Shown in pieces: positions 24,597-31,211 of a stretch of DNA of 37,564 bases. The translations under genes and the position numbers were made by a program. The stretch spans positions 1 to 37,564 of the forward strand of contig CAZYMF010000027.1 of the NCBI GenBank assembly GCA_964648215.1. The letters run 5' to 3'. The notes below the pieces were generated by a model, which saw nothing but the letters and a program-made list of their open reading frames with translations, was not told the origin of the DNA and did no database searches. This DNA is from CAZYMF01 sp964648215 (GTDB taxonomy: Bacteria > Desulfobacterota > Binatia > HRBIN30 > JACQVA1). How positions within the stretch are numbered: position 1 is the first letter of the stretch; each line of letters starts with the position of its first letter.

Positions 24597-25226
24597 ATGG
24601 GCGCGCCGACGCTCCAGTTCTGGTTCGAGTTCGCCAGCACCTACTCCTATCCCGCCGCCGCGCGCGTGGCGCCGCTGGCCGCCGCGGCGGGGGTGCGGCT
24701 GGAGTGGAAGCCGTTCCTGCTCGGCCCGATCTTCAAGAGCCAGGGCTGGAACGACTCGCCCTTCAACATCTATCCGGTCAAGGGCCGCTACATGTGGCGC
24801 GATCTGGAGCGGCTCTGTCGCAAGTACGCCCTCCCCTTCCGGCACCCGAGCCAGTTCCCGCGCAACGGCCTGCTGGCCGCGCGCGTCGCTTGCCTGGTCT
24901 CCGGCGAGCCGTGGTGCGGCGATTTCGTTGGTGCCCTGTATCAGGCCAACTTCGCCGGCGATCGCGACATCAGCGACCCCGCGGTGATTGCCGGCGTCCT
25001 CGACGACCTGGCCCAGCCGGCGCGCGAGATCATCGATCGCGCGCAATCGGCCGAGAACAAGGAGAGGCTGCGGCGGCAGACCGACGAGGCGATCGCTCGC
25101 GGCATCTTCGGCGCGCCGAGCTTCACCGCCGGCGGCGAGGTGTTCTGGGGCAACGATCGGCTGGAAGACGCGCTCGCGTGGTGCCGGGAGCACGCCCAGA
25201 ACCAGGAGAACCAACGTGCCGGTTGA
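24597..25226 (+). CDS. 2-hydroxychromene-2-carboxylate isomerase-like (DsbA/GST-kappa fold)
   Basis: A 209-residue thioredoxin-fold protein of the HCCA isomerase/GST-kappa group. It starts QFWFEFASTYSYPAA, with S14 at the glutathione-activating position of the F-x-S-x-Y-S-Y motif, and continues LEWKPFLLGPIFKSQGWNDS, PFRHPSQFPRNGLLAARVAC and GIFGAPSFTAGGEVFWGNDR, where the cis-proline APSF loop is typical. There is no CxxC, so it is not a disulfide oxidase. Known relatives isomerise aromatic-ring breakdown products using glutathione. The ATG follows GGGGGGCCGC, a weak ribosome site. It overlaps the downstream VOC gene by 11 bases. Exact substrate unknown. Confidence 0.87.
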   Translation: MGAPTLQFWFEFASTYSYPAAARVAPLAAAAGVRLEWKPFLLGPIFKSQGWNDSPFNIYPVKGRYMWRDLERLCRKYALPFRHPSQFPRNGLLAARVACLVSGEPWCGDFVGALYQANFAGDRDISDPAVIAGVLDDLAQPAREIIDRAQSAENKERLRRQTDEAIARGIFGAPSFTAGGEVFWGNDRLEDALAWCREHAQNQENQRAG

Positions 25227-25662
25227 GGTCATCGGCATCGACCACGTCTACATCGCGGCGCGCGACCTGGCGCGGTCCGAGGAGTTCTACGACCGGGTCA
25301 TGATGCGCGTCCTCGGCTACCGCAAGAACAAGTCCGAGATCGCCGGCGATCCGCACGTGCACTACTACAACCGCCACTTCGGCTTCTCTCTGCGACCCGC
25401 CCGCGCCGGAACGCCCGATCACGATCCCTACGCGCCCGGATTGCATCACTTCTGCTTCCGCGTCGAAGACGAGGCGGAGGTGCGGCGGGCGGCCGACGAT
25501 CTTCGCGCCAACGGCGTTGCCGCCAGCGAGCCGCGCTACTATCCCGAGTACGCACCCGATTACTACGCGACCTTCTTCACCGATCCCGACGGCGTGCGGC
25601 TGGAGATCACCAACTTTCGCGACCAGCGCCGGCGGCGGATGCACGAATGGGAGAAGGGCTGA
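25216..25662 (+). CDS. VOC/glyoxalase-superfamily protein
   Basis: A 148-residue vicinal-oxygen-chelate protein: IDHVYIAARDLARSEEFYDR (first metal histidine), GLHHFCFRVEDEAEVRRAAD (second histidine) and FTDPDGVRLEITNF (metal glutamate). These give the three expected metal ligands. The family includes ring-cleavage dioxygenases, glyoxalases and isomerases acting on CoA thioesters. The GTG at 25216 follows AGGAG at normal distance and lies inside the end of the HCCA-isomerase-like gene, so the two are translationally coupled. The chemistry cannot be told from sequence alone. Confidence 0.85.
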   Translation: MPVEVIGIDHVYIAARDLARSEEFYDRVMMRVLGYRKNKSEIAGDPHVHYYNRHFGFSLRPARAGTPDHDPYAPGLHHFCFRVEDEAEVRRAADDLRANGVAASEPRYYPEYAPDYYATFFTDPDGVRLEITNFRDQRRRRMHEWEKG

Positions 25663-25718
25663 TGCGGACGCTCAGCTCTCCGGCGCTCCGCGGACGAGCC
25701 CGCCGGGAAGGGCGCCGG

Positions 25719-25819
25719 TCTCTGGCGCAAGGGCCAAGAGTCAGCTGGAGGGCAGCGCTCCGTCGCTGCCGTGCTTGCGGGTGTCACCCCGACACCGACG
25801 GAGCGGTGCCCGCCAGAGA
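25719..25819. repeat. Nested inverted repeats, possible dispersed palindromic element
   Basis: In the 234-bp gap before the racemase gene, 16-base arms GGGCAGCGCTCCGTCG (25750-25765) and CGACGGAGCGGTGCCC (25796-25811) pair at 15 of 16 positions. Outside them TCTCTGGCG (25719-25727) pairs with CGCCAGAGA (25811-25819), and inside GGTGTC/GACACC (25780-25785 with 25791-25796) offers an alternative small hairpin. No T-run follows. The sequence codes for nothing recognisable. Confidence 0.7.
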
Positions 25820-25896
25820 AACCCCGCCTCGATGGAGGGCGTTGCCCGCATCTCGTCCTCTTGCTTCTGACGCGTGAATCACTAGTTTGCGGGGCC

Positions 25897-27018
25897 ATGA
25901 AAGCACTCGACGGAATCAAGGTCATCGAGATTGCCGGCCTGGCGCCGGCGCCCTACTGCGGGCTGATCCTGGCGGACTTCGGCGCCGACGTCGTCCGGGT
26001 CGATCGTCCGGGGGCCGGGTCGATGGATCACCTGGCGCGCGGCAAGCGCTCGGTGGCGGTGAACCTGAAGGACCCGAAGGGCGTGGAGGCGGTGCTGCGG
26101 CTGGCCGAGAAGGCGGACGTGCTGATCGAGCCGTTTCGTCCCGGCGTGATGGAGCGGCTGGGTCTCGGTCCCGACGTGGCCTGCGCGCGCAACCCGCGCC
26201 TGGTGTACGCCCGCCTGACCGGCTACGGCCAGAGCGGCCCGTACGCGGGCATGGCCGGCCACGACATCAACTACATCGCCATCTCCGGCGCCCTGTCGGT
26301 GATCGGCCGGCGCGGCGAGAAGCCGCTGGCGCCGATCAACCTGCTCGGCGACTTCGCCGGCGGCGGCATGCTGTGCGCCCTCGGTGTCGGCTTCGCCCTG
26401 GTCGAGCGGGCGCGTTCGGGGAAGGGGCAGGTGATCGACGCCGCCATGGTGGACGGCGCGGCGCATCTCGCCAGCTTCATCTACAAGTTCCGCGCCGCCG
26501 GTCTGTGGAAGGACGAGCGCGGCACGAACATGCTCGACTCCGGGGCGCCCTTCTACGACACCTACACCACCAAGGACGGCAAGTACGTCTCCGTCGGCGC
26601 CATCGAGCCGCAGTTCTACGCCGCGTTGCTCGAGGGCCTCGACCTCGACCCGGCGACGATGCCGCACCAGCTCGACCAGTCGCAGTGGCCGGCGACGGCG
26701 CGCAAGTTCACCGAGATCTTCGCCAGCCGCACGCGCGACGAGTGGTCGGCGGTCTTCGACGGCACCGACGCCTGCGTTGCCCCCGTCCTCGGGTTGGGCG
26801 AGGCGGCCCAGCACCCGCACAACGTTGCGCGCCACACGTTGCTGACGGGGGCCAACGGCCACGCCGAGCCGGCACCGGCGCCGCGGCTGTCGCGCACCCC
26901 GGGCCAGGCCGGTACGGCGATGCCCCAGCCGGCGCAGCACACCGCCGAGGTGCTGGGAGAGTACGGCTTCAGCGCCGCCGAGATCGAGAGCCTGAAGGCG
27001 GGCGGCGCGATTGCCTGA
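25897..27018 (+). CDS. Alpha-methylacyl-CoA racemase
   Basis: A 373-residue family III CoA-transferase-fold protein. All three residues that catalyse racemisation in the mycobacterial enzyme (H126, D156, E241) are present at a constant offset of four: H122 (AGHDINYIAISG), D152 (PINLLGDFAGGG) and E237 (VGAIEPQF). The CoA-site segment ALDGIKVIEIAGLAPAPYCG and SVAVNLKDPKG are also typical. It interconverts (R)- and (S)-2-methylacyl-CoA, needed for beta-oxidation of methyl-branched chains and sterol or isoprenoid side chains. The ATG at 25897 lacks a strong ribosome site; the frame is open upstream without conserved sequence. It is convergent with the NTF2-like gene, six bases apart. Confidence 0.93.
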   Translation: MKALDGIKVIEIAGLAPAPYCGLILADFGADVVRVDRPGAGSMDHLARGKRSVAVNLKDPKGVEAVLRLAEKADVLIEPFRPGVMERLGLGPDVACARNPRLVYARLTGYGQSGPYAGMAGHDINYIAISGALSVIGRRGEKPLAPINLLGDFAGGGMLCALGVGFALVERARSGKGQVIDAAMVDGAAHLASFIYKFRAAGLWKDERGTNMLDSGAPFYDTYTTKDGKYVSVGAIEPQFYAALLEGLDLDPATMPHQLDQSQWPATARKFTEIFASRTRDEWSAVFDGTDACVAPVLGLGEAAQHPHNVARHTLLTGANGHAEPAPAPRLSRTPGQAGTAMPQPAQHTAEVLGEYGFSAAEIESLKAGGAIA

Positions 27019-27024
27019 GTCGAC

Positions 27025-27423
27025 TCAGGGGGCGAAGCTCGAGCGGAGCTGGACGCCCCAGTGTCCGCCGACGCAGGTGACGACGTAGATCGCCTCGTAA
27101 GTGGCGATCTTGGTATCGTTGCGGTCGTAGCGTGTGAACTGCACCGCGAGGTGCACCTTGTCCGCCGCGCTGTGGATGACCTGGCGCGCGTCCCAGGCGC
27201 TGCGGCTCCAGCCGCGCTCCAACCGTCCCGCACCGTAGGCGGCGTGTCCGGCGAGCAACTCGGCGCGGTCGTTCCACACCTTCACCTCGGTGCCGGCAAC
27301 CCGGATGTGGGGGAAGTTGTAGGTGTCGAAGTGACCGCTCCAGTCCTGGGCGTTGAAGGCGCCCATGAACGCATCCGTCACCCGCAACGCCTGCTCGATG
27401 CTCGTCGCTGACGCGTCACTCAT
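27025..27423 (-). CDS. NTF2-like/SnoaL-type protein
   Basis: A 132-residue alpha+beta protein with the NTF2-like layout: ALRVTDAFMGAFNAQDWSGH (N-terminal helices), TYNFPHIRVAGTEVKVW, then the sheet VHLAVQFTRYDRNDTKIATY and IYVVTCVGGHWGVQLRSSF. Members are isomerases, dehydratases or binding proteins; no catalytic residues can be assigned. GGAGG precedes the ATG by seven bases. It follows the nitronate monooxygenase-like gene on the same strand with a 50-base gap, so it is probably the second gene of a two-gene transcript. Confidence 0.75.
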   Translation of the reverse strand: MSDASATSIEQALRVTDAFMGAFNAQDWSGHFDTYNFPHIRVAGTEVKVWNDRAELLAGHAAYGAGRLERGWSRSAWDARQVIHSAADKVHLAVQFTRYDRNDTKIATYEAIYVVTCVGGHWGVQLRSSFAP

Positions 27424-27473
27424 GGCGCAACCTCCGTTGTTCTCCGGTCAGACCGCATCGGGGCGTGCCCGGC

Positions 27474-28616
27474 TCACTCCCCCTCGGCGAGCGCGCTCAT
27501 GCGCTCCATGGCGTCGAGGCAACCTTCGACCATCTCGCGCACGACCTCGCGCGTCGGCATCGCCACGTTCATCTGGCCGACGACCTGGCCGACGAAGTAG
27601 GTGACCAGCGGGCGCGCGCCCGACTCGGCCTTGTGGGCGACGCGGTGGATGCGACGCTGTGCCTCGGCCACCAGGATGCTCTGCAGCGGCATGCCCAGCG
27701 GCGGGGGCGCGGCCGGGTCCTCCCAGGCGTCGGTCCAGGCGCTGCGCAGCATGCGGGCGGGCTTGCCCGTGAGCGAGCGCGAGCGGCGCGTGTCGGCCGA
27801 GCTGGCGGCGAGAAACTTCTCCCGGATCACCGGCGTGGTCTCGGCCTCGTGCGTGGTGAGCCACACCGAGCCGCACCACACGCCCTCGGCGCCGAGAGCC
27901 AGGGCGGCGGCCACCTGCCGCCCGGTGGCGATGCCGCCGGCCGCGAGCACCGGAATGGGTGCGACCGCGTCGACCACCTGTGGAACGAGGACCATCGTCG
28001 CGATCTCTCCCGTGTGTCCGCCGCCTTCCGTGCCCTGGGCGATGATGAGGTCGACGCCGCCTTCCTTGTGGGCGACGGCGTGATCGATGCGCCCCGCCAG
28101 CGCCGCCACCGGGATGTTCTTGTCGTGGGCCTTGTCGACCAGCCAGCGTGGCGGGGTACCGAGGGCCGAGGCGATCAGCGCCACCTTGTGGTCGAAGGCG
28201 ACCTCGATCAGTGGCCCCATGCTCTTGGGGTCGATGCGCAGGCCGGCCATGCCGCGCTGGTCGCGCTCGCTTTCCGACGGCGGCGGCAGCTCCGGCACGC
28301 CGTAGCGGGCGAGCAGCTCGTTGATCCACTCCCGGTGCTCGTCGGGCACCATCGACTTCAGGCTGTCGAGGCCGAATCCGCCCTCCTCGGCGCCGACGTA
28401 CTTGCGCGGGATGAGCAGGTCGACGCCGACGGGGCGCCCCTTGGTCTGCTCCTTGATCCACTTGAGATCGACGTCGAGCTGCTCCGGGGTGTGGGCCACC
28501 GCCCCGAGCACGCCCACGCCGCCGGCGTTGCTGACGGCGGCGGCGACATCGCGGCAGTGGGTGAAGGCAAAAATCGGGAAATCGATTCCGAGCATCTTGG
28601 TGACTCTGGTGTGCAT
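27474..28616 (-). CDS. Nitronate monooxygenase-like FMN TIM-barrel oxidoreductase
   Basis: A 380-residue protein of the 2-nitropropane dioxygenase/enoyl-ACP reductase FabK superfamily. Features: KMLGIDFPIFAFTHCRDVAA, AVSNAGGVGVLGAVAHTPEQ (N-terminal FMN loop), VDLIIAQGTEGGGHTGEI (the GxEAGGH-like motif with histidine), VLAAGGIATGRQVAAALALG and EGVWCGSVWLTTHEA (phosphate-binding end of the barrel). Relatives oxidise alkyl nitronates, but many have other flavin reactions, so the name is tentative. GGAAGG lies a few bases before the ATG. A 206-bp divergent region separates it from the enoyl-CoA hydratase. Confidence 0.87.
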   Translation of the reverse strand: MHTRVTKMLGIDFPIFAFTHCRDVAAAVSNAGGVGVLGAVAHTPEQLDVDLKWIKEQTKGRPVGVDLLIPRKYVGAEEGGFGLDSLKSMVPDEHREWINELLARYGVPELPPPSESERDQRGMAGLRIDPKSMGPLIEVAFDHKVALIASALGTPPRWLVDKAHDKNIPVAALAGRIDHAVAHKEGGVDLIIAQGTEGGGHTGEIATMVLVPQVVDAVAPIPVLAAGGIATGRQVAAALALGAEGVWCGSVWLTTHEAETTPVIREKFLAASSADTRRSRSLTGKPARMLRSAWTDAWEDPAAPPPLGMPLQSILVAEAQRRIHRVAHKAESGARPLVTYFVGQVVGQMNVAMPTREVVREMVEGCLDAMERMSALAEGE

Positions 28617-28759
28617 GCCGCCTTCCTACCAGCAGCCGGTCGCCGGCGCCACAGCAAGCGATGGCGAGAGAGCTGCCTCCCGTCACGGTCATAGGGCGGC
28701 CCAGCATCTCGGTATCGGCCCGGGCAAGCCCGATTGGAGGGTTGAGCCGTCCCACCGGC

Positions 28760-28776
28760 TCCGCTTGAGAAGCGGA
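28760..28776. promoter_or_regulatory. Small palindrome in divergent promoter region
   Basis: TCCGCTT-GAG-AAGCGGA, a perfect 7-bp inverted repeat, lies 46 bases before the hydratase start and within the 206-bp region shared with the nitronate monooxygenase-like gene. It could be an operator. A smaller CGGG-CAAG-CCCG hairpin lies just upstream. No consensus promoter is clear. Confidence 0.3.
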
Positions 28777-28822
28777 TGGTGGCTTGGGTAGAGTCGCCAG
28801 ATTACTGCTTGGAGGATCCATC

Positions 28823-29668
28823 ATGCCGACCGTGATCGTCGAGAAGGCGCGCCCCCACGTCACCATCATCCGCCTGAACCGCCCCGAGCGGCTCAACGCG
28901 ATGTCGATCGAGCTGTGCCTGGAGCTGCAGGGCGCGCTGGCGCAGGTGGCCGACGACAACCACTGCTGGATCGTCGTGCTCACCGGCGCCGGGCGGGCGT
29001 TCTGCTCCGGCCTCGATTTGAAGGACCCGTCGATCATCCCCAACATCGACGGCCTGACCATCCCGCGCATCGGCCCGCGGGCGATGCGCATCTACTCGCA
29101 GTTGATCCCGATCATGCGCCACATCCCGCAGCCGATCATCGCCGCGATCAACGGCGCGGCCTACGGCGGCGGCATGTGCCTCAGCCTCGGCGCCGACCTG
29201 CGCGTCGCCGCGGAGTCGGCGATGTTCAATGCCACCGGCATCGTCAACGGCCTGACCAGCACCGAGCTCGGCGTCAGCTGGCTGCTTCCGCGTCTGATCG
29301 GCGCCGCCAACTCCAACGACATCCTGCTCACCGGTCGGCGCGTCGACGCCGCCGAGGCGCTGCGAATGGGTCTGGTGTCGCGGGTCGTGCCCGACGACAA
29401 CGTCGTCGACGAGGCGCTCGCCATCGCCGAGAGCATGTGCGCCTACAGCCCCTACGGCATCCAGATGACCAAGCAGGTGATCTGGGCCAACCTGGAGAAC
29501 ACCAGCCTGGTCTCCGCCATCGAGCTCGAGGATCGCAACCAGCTCATGCTCGGGATGACCGACAATCTGCCCGAGGCGATCACCGCCTTCGACCAGAAAC
29601 GCAAGCCCGTCTACACCGACGAGCCGCGCCGCGGCATCTACAGCCCGCCGCCGAAGACGGAGAGCTGA
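28823..29668 (+). CDS. Enoyl-CoA hydratase/isomerase family protein
   Basis: A 281-residue crotonase-fold protein: IIRLNRPERLNAMSIELCLE, VLTGAGRAFCSGLDLKDPS (oxyanion hole), AINGAAYGGGMCLSLGADLR and STELGVSWLLPRLIGAANSN. The last resembles the GVSWLLPR branch of the superfamily. At the position of the first catalytic glutamate (GGGCEL in classic hydratases) the sequence reads GGGMCL, so cysteine replaces glutamate; the second acidic site is present in TSTELG. The reaction may therefore differ from plain hydration. GGAGG lies several bases before the ATG at 28823. It probably works with the racemase and other acyl-CoA enzymes nearby. Confidence 0.88.
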   Translation: MPTVIVEKARPHVTIIRLNRPERLNAMSIELCLELQGALAQVADDNHCWIVVLTGAGRAFCSGLDLKDPSIIPNIDGLTIPRIGPRAMRIYSQLIPIMRHIPQPIIAAINGAAYGGGMCLSLGADLRVAAESAMFNATGIVNGLTSTELGVSWLLPRLIGAANSNDILLTGRRVDAAEALRMGLVSRVVPDDNVVDEALAIAESMCAYSPYGIQMTKQVIWANLENTSLVSAIELEDRNQLMLGMTDNLPEAITAFDQKRKPVYTDEPRRGIYSPPPKTES

Positions 29669-29705
29669 CAGCCGCGCGCAGGGACTTCTCGGCGTTCCCC
29701 GTAGC

Positions 29706-29723
29706 CGCAGGCTTCAGCCTGCG
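29706..29723. repeat. REP-like palindrome between convergent genes
   Basis: CGCAGGCTTCAGCCTGCG, an 18-base element with 8-bp arms around TC, preceded by GTAGC. It lies in the 59-bp gap between the hydratase stop and the endonuclease stop. From memory, near-identical GCAGGCTTCAGCCTGC palindromes are dispersed in many high-G+C soil bacterial genomes. It may also act as a bidirectional terminator, though no T-run is present. Confidence 0.6.
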
Positions 29724-29727
29724 CGAC

Positions 29728-30828
29728 TCAGTACGACCACAGGTCGCAGTCGAGCGCGCGGTGATCGCAGCCCGAACCGCCGTCGAGGCGGAAGGCGGGG
29801 CTGCTGGGACTGGACGAGTCCAGGGTGAGGCACCGGCCGTAGGTGAAGTTCGAGATCACCTGGTCGTAGGTGTAGTTGGCCAGCGGCCAGATGTAGCTCG
29901 TCGTGTACTTCGGCCACCAGGTGCCGCCGTTCTCGGCGACGCCGGAATGATACCAGTAGGTCTTGTCGGTGCGCACGCCGCTGGAGCTGTAGTTGTCGAC
30001 GTAGTTGCGCCACTCGACGACGCTGACGTCGGAGCCCTTGCGGTAGGGGTCGAGGTTCATGTCGCCCGACATGAGCACGCGCGAGGCGCCGGCGGCCCAC
30101 ACGGTGAAGGCCTCGTGGATCTGCGCCTTGCGCGCGGTCTCCTTGCTGCCGGAGCCGGTGCCGCCGCTCTGCGGGTGTCCGTCGATCAGGCGCATCGGCA
30201 CGCCGTCGACCACGGCGTCGACGTAGAGCATGTGGAAGCCGCCGTCGTAGCTGGAGGAGTTGTAAGGGGCGTAGTAGGTGGCGAAGTACGGGTCTTCATT
30301 GGTGGCGCTGGGGTCGCCGTTCGAGAAGGTGGTCGAGCCGCAGAGGTAGCCCGGCGGGCAGCTGCGACCCGAAGCGTCGTTCTGCACCGATCCGGCGCTG
30401 TTCTTGACGGCGATGCAGTCCCAGCCGTGCCACCAGTCGCAGACGATCGAGTAGTCCCAGCCCAGCAGCCGCCGCGCCTGATCGCGCACGGCGCGCGTCT
30501 GGTAGTTGTGACAGACCTTGTTGGAGCCGCTGGCGGCGCCGTTGCGGCACACCCAGTCGGGCAGCACTTCCTGCAGGAAGACGACGTCGGGGCTCTTGGC
30601 GGCGATGTTGCCGGCGATGCGGTCTTCCGCGTCCTGGTAGCAGAGCTTGTAGAAGGCGTCGGAGCAGCCGAGGGCGACGTTGCCGACGTTGGCCTGGAGC
30701 ACGCGCAGGTGGCGATTGGCGCCGCTCGGCCGCGCCGTGTTACGCGGGTTGGTGGCGAGCGCCGGCTTGCACCAGCAGATGACGCTGACGGCGAAGAACG
30801 CGATGACCTCGACGTGGCGGACGCGCAT
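29728..30828 (-). CDS. Secreted endonuclease/exonuclease/phosphatase-fold protein
   Basis: A 366-residue protein with a signal segment (VEVIAFFAVSVICWCKPALA) and the EEP catalytic framework: RVLQANVGN (Asn), DVVFLQEVLPDW (metal Glu), RLIDGHPQSG (His), VLMSGDMNLDPY (Asp-x-Asn) and the C-terminal GCDHRALDCDL (Asp-His). Related enzymes are DNase I-like nucleases, phosphodiesterases and sphingomyelinases. The mature protein has many cysteines, often paired closely (CDWWHGWDC, CPPGYLC, CDHRALDC), suggesting disulfides outside the cytoplasm. GGGGGAG precedes the ATG. It is alone on its strand segment, with a TTGACA upstream. Whether it acts on nucleic acid or lipid cannot be told. Confidence 0.85.
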   Translation of the reverse strand: MRVRHVEVIAFFAVSVICWCKPALATNPRNTARPSGANRHLRVLQANVGNVALGCSDAFYKLCYQDAEDRIAGNIAAKSPDVVFLQEVLPDWVCRNGAASGSNKVCHNYQTRAVRDQARRLLGWDYSIVCDWWHGWDCIAVKNSAGSVQNDASGRSCPPGYLCGSTTFSNGDPSATNEDPYFATYYAPYNSSSYDGGFHMLYVDAVVDGVPMRLIDGHPQSGGTGSGSKETARKAQIHEAFTVWAAGASRVLMSGDMNLDPYRKGSDVSVVEWRNYVDNYSSSGVRTDKTYWYHSGVAENGGTWWPKYTTSYIWPLANYTYDQVISNFTYGRCLTLDSSSPSSPAFRLDGGSGCDHRALDCDLWSY

Positions 30829-30854
30829 GATCTCCCCCCTTTCGATCGTGCGCT

Positions 30855-30883
30855 GCTTAGTTCCTGCCGTACCGGGCTGTCAA
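30855..30883 (-). promoter_or_regulatory. Possible promoter of the secreted EEP-fold gene
   Basis: On the minus strand a consensus TTGACA (30878-30883) lies 50 bases before the ATG, in the 109-bp gap after the small membrane gene. The matching -10 region is poor (ACTAAG or CTAAGC at 16-17 bases), so only the -35 half is convincing. Confidence 0.3.
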
Positions 30884-30938
30884 CAGAAAAGACGAGAGGA
30901 TGGTACGCGGCGAACAGCGAAAACGAGAAGGGGATGCC

Positions 30939-31211
30939 TCAATCCTCCGGCAGATGTCGCGGCGGCGCCTCGACGTGTCGATACTGCGACGGATCGAGCT
31001 CGATGGTGTTCTCCCCCGGCGGCGACCCGCCGCGGCGTGAGCCGCGACCGAAGAGCAGGGGCAGCAGCCCCGCCGCCACCAAGCCGCCGGCAACCAGGGC
31101 CAACGCGACAGAGAAGAAGACCAGCAGCAGCGGGCCCAGCAACAGCAAGGCGAGCCAGCCGGGAAGCTGGCCTCGATAGACGAACGTTCGCTTTGGGTCT
31201 CTGTCCTTCAT
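30939..31211 (-). CDS. Small membrane protein, 90 aa
   Basis: The protein begins MKDRDPKRTFVYRGQLPGWL, then has a long hydrophobic stretch (about residues 19-53, LALLLLGPLLLVFFSVALAL followed by VAGGLVAAGLLPLLF) long enough for two short membrane helices. A soluble, arginine- and proline-rich tail ends RHVEAPPRHLPED. I do not recognise a family. Its ATG overlaps the stop of the exported M20 peptidase gene (ATGA), so the two are translationally coupled and it may be an accessory of that operon. Codon use matches its neighbours. Confidence 0.7.
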   Translation of the reverse strand: MKDRDPKRTFVYRGQLPGWLALLLLGPLLLVFFSVALALVAGGLVAAGLLPLLFGRGSRRGGSPPGENTIELDPSQYRHVEAPPRHLPED

